From positions 1-9,453 of the forward strand of contig JABMPO010000064.1 in the NCBI GenBank assembly GCA_013203015.1: 9,453 bases of DNA, written 5' to 3'. Made by a program: the position numbers and the translations under genes. Positions 1 to 6,200 of the stretch are shown piece after piece. The notes beneath the pieces were generated by a model, which had not been told where the DNA came from, searched no databases, and saw only the letters and a list, made by a program, of their open reading frames with translations. Position 1 is the stretch's first letter, and each line of letters opens with the position of its first letter. Origin of the DNA: Fidelibacterota bacterium. GTDB lineage: Bacteria > Fidelibacterota > Marinisomatia > Marinisomatales > TCS56.

Positions 1-44
1 GGCTACGGACCAGAAGGTTGGGGGTTCGAGTCCTCCCGGGCGTA
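1..44 (+). tRNA. tRNA-Arg(ACG), 3' portion, cut by window start
   Basis: Only the 3' part is in the window. The first two bases close the 5' side of the anticodon stem. The loop CTACGGA (3-9) gives anticodon ACG at 5-7, which reads Arg CGN codons; A34 would normally be deaminated to inosine by TadA. The 3' anticodon strand is CCAGA (10-14), the variable loop 15-19, the T stem GGGGG/CCTCC (20-24 with 32-36, one G-T pair) around the T loop TTCGAGT (25-31), and the acceptor 3' strand 37-43 with discriminator A44. CCA is not encoded (CAAGG follows), so a CCA-adding enzyme is needed. The 5' half, and hence the D arm and acceptor pairing, cannot be checked here. Confidence 0.9.
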
Positions 45-70
45 CAAGGTATTTTATTTACTATGGAAAT

Positions 71-142
71 GGCCCGTTCGTCTAGGGGTTAGGACGACGG
101 CCTCTCACGCCGTTAACAGGGGTTCGATTCCCCTACGGGCTA
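71..142 (+). tRNA. tRNA-Glu(CTC), complete
   Basis: A full cloverleaf folds by eye. The acceptor GGCCCGT (71-77) pairs with ACGGGCT (135-141), with a G-T pair at the first position. The D arm starts at 80. The anticodon stem ACGGC/GCCGT (97-101 with 109-113) encloses the loop CTCTCAC (102-108), so the anticodon is CTC (104-106), reading Glu GAG. The T stem AGGGG/CCCCT (118-122 with 130-134) encloses TTCGATT. The discriminator is A142, and CCA is not encoded. It lies 26 bp after tRNA-Arg on the same strand and just before a terminator, so the two tRNAs are probably one transcript. The start of that transcript is outside the window. Confidence 0.95.
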
Positions 143-149
143 CAGCCTT

Positions 150-176
150 AAGAAACCCGCTTTGAGCGGGTTTCTT
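150..176 (+). terminator. Rho-independent terminator of the tRNA operon
   Basis: A perfect 12-bp inverted repeat: 150-161 pairs with 165-176 around a 3-base TTG loop. It has a GC core (CCCGC/GCGGG), and its 3' arm ends in TTTCTT followed by ATTT, giving a U-rich exit. It sits 8 bp after tRNA-Glu, the expected place to end the tRNA transcript. On the opposite strand the run-out is not T-rich, so I expect it to work mainly in the + direction. Confidence 0.85.
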
Positions 177-417
177 ATTTAAATGAGATATTACCAGCTA
201 AAATTTTTACTCGTTTAATTGTGAAATATTTAATCCTTCGAATTACTTACATTTTGCGATTTATAGTAAAAGTAGTGCAGTAAGGAATTTTAAACGATAA
301 ATAGGTTCTGTAGTAATTGATAAAATTTCAATCTATCCAGTGGCTCACAATCCCCATTCTCAGTAAGTTCCCGGGTAAAATCAGGATTGTTGTGGAATTT
401 ATATTGAAAAAAGAGCA
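177..417. other. Intergenic spacer before glnS, no gene seen
   Basis: This AT-rich 241-bp stretch has no credible coding frame. It should contain the glnS promoter, because the tRNA transcript ends at 176. Candidate boxes are weak: TATAGT at 262-267 resembles a -10 element but has no good -35 at 16-18 bp. A small imperfect dyad, ATTGA/TCAAT, lies around 316-332. I saw no conserved riboswitch core and no T-box (which would be unusual outside Firmicutes and Actinobacteria). The ribosome-binding site for glnS is also weak: AAGAG at 411-415 is only two bases from the ATG. Confidence 0.5.
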
Positions 418-2109
418 ATGACAGAAGAATCTAAAAACCTACCAACCAATTTTATCAAAGAAATAATTGATCGCGATCTCGAGCAGGGTAAGAACGACGG
501 TCGCATACACACTCGTTTTCCCCCGGAGCCGAATGGTTATTTACATATTGGTCATGCCAAGTCGATTGTACTGAATTTCGGAATCGCCAAAGAATATAAT
601 GGCTTATGCAATCTTCGATTTGATGATACCAATCCGATCAAAGAAGAAGAAGAATATATTAATTCAATCATCGAAGATGTGCAATGGCTGGGATTTGATT
701 GGGAAGACCGCCTATTCTTCGCTTCGGATTATTTCGAACAGCTCTACAAATTGGCTGAGCAATTGATTAAATCGGGTGATGCTTTTGTCTGTGATTTAAC
801 TGCCGAACAGATCAGATCTTATCGCGGAACCTTGACGAAACCGGGTACTGACAGTCCTTATCGCGATCGATCGGTTGCCGAAAACCTCGATTTGTTCCGA
901 CGAATGCGCGGGGGCGAATTTCCCGATGGCCGCCGAGTTTTGCGTGCAAAGATTGATATGGCATTACCAAATCTGAATATGCGCGATCCGGTTCTGTACC
1001 GAATTTTGCACGCGACTCATCCCCGGACCAAGGATAGCTGGTGTATTTACCCCATGTACGATTGGGCTCACGGCCTCGAAGATTCCATCGAAAGAATAAC
1101 TCACTCGTTGTGCACGCTTGAATTCGAAGATCATCGTCCTTTATACGATTGGTGTCTGGTTAAGTTGGGTGTATATCACCCACAGCAAATTGAATTTGCC
1201 CGACTTAATCTCAGTTATACCATACTGAGCAAACGTAAATTGCTGGAACTGGTACAGGAAGATATGGTATCTGGTTGGGATGATCCGCGGATGCCAACCA
1301 TATCCGGGATGCGCCGCCGAGGATATACAGCCGCTGCCATTAGAAATTTTTGTGAACGGATTGGAATTGCAAAAAAAGATAATATTGCTGATATGGCTCT
1401 GCTGGAATATTATGTCCGGGAAGATTTAAACAAAACCGCTCCAAGGGTAATGGCTGTTTTAAATCCACTGAAAATTGTTATTGATAATTATCCGGAAGGT
1501 CAGGTTGAAAATTTACCGGCTGTTAATAATCCTGAAGATCCGGCGGCCGGTAACAGGGAAATCCCCTTTTCCCGCGAACTTTATATTGAACAGGAAGATT
1601 TCCAGGAGGAACCCCATAAAAAATTCTTCCGTTTAGCGCCGGGAAAGGAAGTTCGGTTGAAACACGCTTATATAATAAAATATGAACGTGTTGTTAAGGA
1701 CGAACAAGGTAATATTAAAGAGGTGCATTGCACCTATGACCCTGATACCAAAAGCGGCGGAGTTAATGCAGATCGCAAGGTGAAAGGAACTCTACACTGG
1801 GTATCGAAAATGCATTCACTGGAGGCGGAAGTAAGACTGTACGATCGTTTGTTCGCAACTGCTAATCCAAACTCTGTGGCCGAAGGCACTGATTTTAAAT
1901 CAAATTTAAATCCCGATTCCTTAAAGGTAATAACTGCCCAGGTTGAGCCCGGTTTGAAGCATGTACGGGCGGGAGATAGATTTCAATTCTTGCGACGGGG
2001 CTATTTTTGCGTTGATATTAAAGATTCCAACGGCGGAAAATTAGTATTCAACCGCACCGTATCACTGCGTGATAGTTGGGCGCGTATTGAAAGAATGAAA
2101 TTGCGCTAA
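418..2109 (+). CDS. glnS: Glutaminyl-tRNA synthetase (GlnRS)
   Basis: This cytoplasmic class I aminoacyl-tRNA synthetase charges tRNA-Gln with glutamine using ATP. The 563-residue protein aligns by eye along its full length with E. coli GlnRS (about 554 aa). It has the TRFPPEPNGYLHIGH block with the HIGH signature at 43-46, the FDDTNP substrate loop at 68-73, YPMYD at 211-215, HSLCTLEF at 229-236, and a KMSKS-type loop ILSKRK at 269-274. Arg33, Asp69, Tyr214 and Cys232 match the E. coli positions 30, 66, 211 and 229; the Cys separates GlnRS from the related GluRS, which has Arg there. The two beta-barrel anticodon-binding domains follow from about residue 342 (PRVMAV) to FNRTVSLRDSWA near 555. 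An in-frame stop at 376 and a lack of other start codons support ATG 418, although its Shine-Dalgarno is poor. It appears monocistronic. Its presence means this organism can make Gln-tRNA directly rather than only through GatCAB amidation. Confidence 0.98.
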   Translation: MTEESKNLPTNFIKEIIDRDLEQGKNDGRIHTRFPPEPNGYLHIGHAKSIVLNFGIAKEYNGLCNLRFDDTNPIKEEEEYINSIIEDVQWLGFDWEDRLFFASDYFEQLYKLAEQLIKSGDAFVCDLTAEQIRSYRGTLTKPGTDSPYRDRSVAENLDLFRRMRGGEFPDGRRVLRAKIDMALPNLNMRDPVLYRILHATHPRTKDSWCIYPMYDWAHGLEDSIERITHSLCTLEFEDHRPLYDWCLVKLGVYHPQQIEFARLNLSYTILSKRKLLELVQEDMVSGWDDPRMPTISGMRRRGYTAAAIRNFCERIGIAKKDNIADMALLEYYVREDLNKTAPRVMAVLNPLKIVIDNYPEGQVENLPAVNNPEDPAAGNREIPFSRELYIEQEDFQEEPHKKFFRLAPGKEVRLKHAYIIKYERVVKDEQGNIKEVHCTYDPDTKSGGVNADRKVKGTLHWVSKMHSLEAEVRLYDRLFATANPNSVAEGTDFKSNLNPDSLKVITAQVEPGLKHVRAGDRFQFLRRGYFCVDIKDSNGGKLVFNRTVSLRDSWARIERMKLR

Positions 2110-2195
2110 TTTGAGTTATTTCCTATTCTGAATTGGGATCCATTGCGGTGTATACCGGTGCAAATGTTACCTGATTCACATTAAATTCGAAAAGA

Positions 2196-2225
2196 TTGCA
2201 TCAAAGTAATTCTATACCTTATATT
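2196..2225 (+). promoter_or_regulatory. Candidate sigma70-like promoter for the 2318/3209 unit
   Basis: TTGCAT (2196-2201; 4 of 6 to TTGACA) and TATATT (2220-2225; 5 of 6 to TATAAT) are separated by 18 bp, the best -35/-10 pair in this spacer. Both lie upstream of the long leader of the acidic-protein gene. This is a by-eye consensus match in AT-rich DNA. If the host belongs to Bacteroidota its primary sigma would prefer a different -7 box (TAnnTTTG), which I do not see here. Confidence 0.3.
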
Positions 2226-2281
2226 AACTGAGCCTACGACCGTGAAAGAGGTAAGGTAAGGGCAAACCCAATTAGATTAAA

Positions 2282-2303
2282 GAACAGTATGTTACGTCTG
2301 TTC
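2282..2303 (+). promoter_or_regulatory. Inverted repeat just upstream of the ribosome-binding site
   Basis: GAACAG (2282-2287) and CTGTTC (2298-2303) form a perfect 6-bp dyad with a 10-base spacer, ending four bases before the Shine-Dalgarno of the next gene. It could be an RNA hairpin influencing translation or an operator half-site pair. A 6-bp dyad can also arise by chance in a region this size, so the functional call is speculative. Confidence 0.2.
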
Positions 2304-2306
2304 AAT

Positions 2307-2312
2307 AAGGGA
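2307..2312 (+). promoter_or_regulatory. Shine-Dalgarno of the acidic-protein gene
   Basis: AAGGGA lies 5 bases before ATG 2318. It is the strongest purine-rich site among the three start regions here and supports the start, which is also immediately followed by a signal peptide. Confidence 0.55.
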
Positions 2313-2317
2313 AAGAC

Positions 2318-3190
2318 ATGAAGCGGAGACAAAAATTCCATTTTGGGACAGTATTATTGCGCCTGATACTAATCATTTTTATCGGATCATTTTTTATTCT
2401 GACACCCCTCAGTGCACAAGACGATTCCTATGCTGAAGATGACTCATTGTATTTCTGGGATGACAGCGAAGAGGGAGAATATTACGACGATGAGTATTAC
2501 GACGAAGAGTATTATGAAGAAGATGATACTACTGCATATGATGATGACGAATATTATGACGATACTTATTATGAAGATGAATATTACGAAGATGAGGTTG
2601 GTGACGAGTACTATGAAGATGACAGCGAATACAGTGATGATGAAGGCTACTATGAGTTTGATGAGGAAAGCGGCGAATATGTAGAGGAGCGTGGAGATGC
2701 TGATCTGACTGACTCAGTGCTAAGTGAGCAAGCGCGTCGAATGGGGTATAGTCTGAGCATATCCTATGCATCACCGGGCTTTGTAAATCACGCTTTGAAT
2801 ACCTATAATTCTTATGCTGATTACCGGATCAGCGTTGAACTGCCCATGTTGATGCAAATGTTTAAATCGCGGTTCAGAATCGGATTTGAGTACGGAACCT
2901 TTGCTTTCGAAAATTACATGCCCTCCAGTGGCGATTATAAGGGTAGTACTATTATGGGTCTGTTGAGTTTTCCCGCTGGTCCCGGCCAGGTTAAACTGGG
3001 CGGGGGCAAAATCGGGGATTATTACGGCTATTTTGCTGAAACCAGCTACGGTCTGGCCCTGGGCAATATTCTGGATATCAGGGTAGGGGTGCGTGCCACT
3101 AGCGCTTCCGGGGTAATTGATTCTAATGAAAATGAGTTGGGTACTGCCAGTTGGCTGGACGGATTGATAACGCTGGGTGTAAACTTTTAA
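2318..3190 (+). CDS. Secreted Asp/Glu/Tyr-rich protein with probable outer-membrane beta-barrel
   Basis: I do not recognise a named family for this 290-residue protein. Residues 1-33 form a clear signal peptide: basic KRRQK start, hydrophobic core around 11-29, and likely cleavage after LSA (33). Residues 35-124 are a low-complexity stretch in which I count 69 of 90 residues as Asp, Glu or Tyr, with no Lys or Arg, dominated by D/E-E-Y-Y type units. From about 140 to 290 the sequence alternates polar and hydrophobic/aromatic residues with Gly and turn motifs, and it ends GLITLGVNF. A C-terminal Phe preceded by alternating hydrophobics is the usual BAM beta-signal, so an 8-strand-size barrel in the outer membrane is likely; the acidic segment would then be an N-terminal extension. 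Tandem stops (TAA TAA, 3188-3193) end it, 18 bp before the giant gene, so co-transcription is likely. The role is unknown: an anchor or partner for the downstream protein, or cation binding, are inferences. Confidence 0.85.
   Translation: MKRRQKFHFGTVLLRLILIIFIGSFFILTPLSAQDDSYAEDDSLYFWDDSEEGEYYDDEYYDEEYYEEDDTTAYDDDEYYDDTYYEDEYYEDEVGDEYYEDDSEYSDDEGYYEFDEESGEYVEERGDADLTDSVLSEQARRMGYSLSISYASPGFVNHALNTYNSYADYRISVELPMLMQMFKSRFRIGFEYGTFAFENYMPSSGDYKGSTIMGLLSFPAGPGQVKLGGGKIGDYYGYFAETSYGLALGNILDIRVGVRATSASGVIDSNENELGTASWLDGLITLGVNF
2420..2689 (+). repeat. Low-complexity GAN-TAY codon tract encoding the acidic Tyr segment
   Basis: This in-frame tract consists largely of GAT/GAC/GAA/GAG and TAT/TAC codons and encodes residues 35-124 of the acidic protein. 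The most regular part, about 2477-2632, encodes repeated EYYDD, EYYDEE, YYEDE-like units without strict periodicity. Synonymous codons are mixed, so this is not a simple microsatellite, but the similar short units could still change length by slippage or unequal exchange in multiples of three. Confidence 0.8.
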
Positions 3191-3208
3191 TAACGGTTGG
3201 GTAAGAGC

Positions 3209-6200
3209 ATGAAAAATATTCGGTATGTATTTTTAATACTATCCGTCCTTTTAACCGGTCTTTTTGCCCAGGGACACTCAAGTGTGGTATTTGATTTGAT
3301 CGGAACGGACCAGGTAAATGGGTACCATACTTCTAAGACTTCCTCCATTAATATTCAGATAACTATTGATGAAAGTGGGGGGAATGTTAGCAGCATCCAG
3401 TTAAGAGGAGTAGCGCTTACCAGTGATCCATCTGCTTATGATGATGTAAATTTTCCTGATGTATCCACGATTCTGGATATTTCCTATTCAGCCCAATACA
3501 GTAACAGCGGAGGAAGTGGACCGGCCTACAGTGGTATTTTTAATACGGGAGAAGTGCACACTATAACTGTTACAGACAATGAAATAGAAGATTTGCAAAC
3601 TTTTTCTTCTGGCAAGCGACTTTATTTTGTATTAGTCTATAATTCTACAGCGTTTGATGGTGATTATTATTCAGGTGATGATATCCGAGGTAATAATTCT
3701 AATTATTACTATTTTGACATAGATACTCAGGGACCAACATTATCAGCTATCAAGGAAAATATATCAAATGATTCCTACTATTCCGGCATGTATATCAGTA
3801 CACCACAGTTTATTTATTCCGTCGGTAGCGAGTCCATTGTATCCGGTGTAATGACCTGGACCCGTACTGCTGGTTCGGGTTCGGCCGTGCTTACCGACAC
3901 TGTTTTTTTTGCCGCAAATGGGAGTGCAAACACAACCAAAACATACAATGAAGATCCCGGGTTGACTTCAGGCGATGTATATACAATTGAACTTTCTGTT
4001 TCTGATAATCACAGCAATTCCAACAGATATTCTTATACCAATGTTACTTACGATACTGATAATCCAACAGTAGAAAACGTTTATTCTGTAGATGGTAATT
4101 ACATCGAAGATGATGAAATAATAATCTATATCCAGTTTAGCGAAGATGTTCTGAGAAGCGGGACACCGACATTATCATTGGAAGTTCCGGCTCTTAGCGG
4201 GTATACTGTGGATCATAATAATATTGGTTACGGTACTAACACTTTACAGTTTTCCTACGTAGTGCAGGATGGTCATGCCAGCGATGATCTGCAATACGAA
4301 AATACTGCGTCACTTACTGCAGGAGATTACATTAGGGATCGAGCCGGCAATGATGCCGTTCTCGCATTGCCAGGTCTGGCTACTGCCAATTCCTTGGCTG
4401 GGAATAACGATATTTCTATCGATGCCCTAGATCCAGGTACTTTTACTGTCCAGAGCGTGATTGCTACAGGAGGGACAGGGGTAGCGGATTACTGGAATGG
4501 AACCAATACCGGCGTAAATGTCACTGTTCCAATTGCTGATGATAACAGCCTTGATGGGGGTACAGTCCAGTTACAGGCCAGAACCGCCGACGTAGAAACT
4601 TTTCAGGATTTAGGTCCGCTGACCACGATTGCCGCTGTGAATACTACCAAAATATTCTCCGCATCTGCCAGCGGGACCGGTGACACTGATATTGATGATT
4701 TAATCAATTATAACGACGGCGATCTATTGGAATTCCAGGCGATTATCACTGATAATGCCGGAAACAGCCGTACTGGCACCCCCAGTGTCACCAAGCTCAC
4801 AGTTGATACTCAGAGCCCGACAGTAACTAATGTTACTTCTAACGATATTGAAATGACGTATGCAATCGGCGATGCGATTGATATTATTGTCAATTTTAAT
4901 TCGGCTGTAGATGTAGTCACCACCGGTGGGACTCCCCAGTTAACGTTGGAAACCGGGGACATAACCGATGCGGTGGTGAACTATTCTTCAGGTACTGGTA
5001 CTTCAGTACTTGTTTTTATCTATATTGTCGGTACCGATGAGGAAAGTGATGATCTGAATTATGCCTCGACCGGCGCTCTGGTCAATAATGGTGGTACATT
5101 ACGAGATGCGGCTGGAAATGACGCTGTTCTGACTCTACCAGCGACCGGATCGGGGAGTTCACTGGGTGGGGGAAAAAATTATGTTGTCGATGGAGTTCCA
5201 CCTGCAAATTTCCCGGTTGGCACAGCAAGCGTTAATGGTACCGTTGAACGGTCCGGCTACTGGAACGGCACCAGTACCAGTATCGATATTATTATACCAA
5301 TCGCCAATGATAATTCATTAAAAACGGGAACCGCACAGTTAAAGGGCAAAATAAGCTCGAATCCTGGCTATAGCAGTTTTGGATCACCGGTTACCATCAC
5401 TGCCGGACACTTGACCGCAGGGAGCCTGACCATATCTACCACTGCTGACGATTTTGAAAACGACATCCTGGATTTTGATGACGGAGAAACTGTTACAATT
5501 ACCGCAGTATTGACAGATAGCACCGGCAACTCCAAGACCGGTACAGCCAGCGGAACGACGATAATAGTGGATCAGGATTTGCCTGCGAACTTTACAGTTG
5601 GATCAGTTCTTACAACAGGTACGCCGATTGTGGCGAACTATTGGAACAGTCACAATACCGGAGTCACTGTAACAATATTTATCGCCAATGATGCAACGCT
5701 GAATGGTGGCACGATATTTATCAAAGCCAATGCAGGTTCAGGCTTTGAAACGGTAGGTGACACGATAGCGGTGAATGCGATTAACACCAATAAGTCGGTG
5801 ACCCTTTCAAGGACCCAGATCGAAGATATAAACGGTTATACAGAAGGTGGGAATATTTCCTTCCGCGCATTGTTAACCGATGTGGCCGGTAACAGCAGGG
5901 AAAGTAGTATAAGTGGTACTACATTGGCGATTGATGAGACGGCGCCGACGGTTAGTGGAGTTACTTCCGATGATGAAGATTCCAACCCGTTCAAGATTGA
6001 TGATGTAATCGACCTGGATGTTGTTTTCAATGAGCCGGTTAATGTAGTCACTACCGGTGGACCTCCACAGCTTACAGTAAATACAAATGCGGTGGTTAAT
6101 TATACTTCCGGAGATGATACAACGACCCTGACCTTCCAGTATGAAGTGGGTGAAGGTGAGGAGAGTGACGACCTGGATTATACTTCCACAGCCGCCTTGA

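Larger units (their letters stand above)
2110..2317. other. Intergenic region between glnS and the surface-protein unit
   Basis: No gene is visible in these 208 bp. No clear terminator follows glnS: the only hairpin near its end (CGGT/ACCG at 2146-2157) is short and lacks a T tract. The second half holds a possible promoter (2196-2225), a pair of complementary 7-mers (TACCTTA 2215-2221 and TAAGGTA 2252-2258), a 6-bp inverted repeat (2282-2303) and a good Shine-Dalgarno. If the promoter is right, the untranslated leader is roughly 85 bases long. Confidence 0.5.

Noticed and set aside
177..417. Integration site remnant next to the tRNA genes
   Set aside because: tRNA 3' ends often serve as attachment sites, but I see no second copy of the tRNA-Glu 3' end in the window, no integrase, and an ordinary housekeeping gene follows.
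2141..2166. Terminator hairpin after glnS
   Set aside because: The stem CGGT/ACCG is only 4 bp, its extension needs a bulge, and there is no T tract. It does not meet the usual rho-independent pattern.
2255..2303. Cyclic-di-GMP (GEMM-I) riboswitch, suggested by GGGCAAACCC
   Set aside because: Only the GGGCAAACC string matches. The GAAA tetraloop region, the GACGCAAAGCC segment and the second helix expected downstream are absent.
2412..2684. Met/Thr-rich 90-residue open frame on the + strand
   Set aside because: It is the out-of-frame reading of the GAN-TAY codon tract of the acidic protein. Its ATG/ATC/ACN-heavy composition follows directly from that tract, and it has no ribosome-binding site.
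2529..2774. His-rich 81-residue open frame on the - strand
   Set aside because: It is the antisense of the same acidic tract: GAT reads as ATC and TATTATGA-like strings give His/Ile/Arg runs. It has no start signal and no homology that I recognise.
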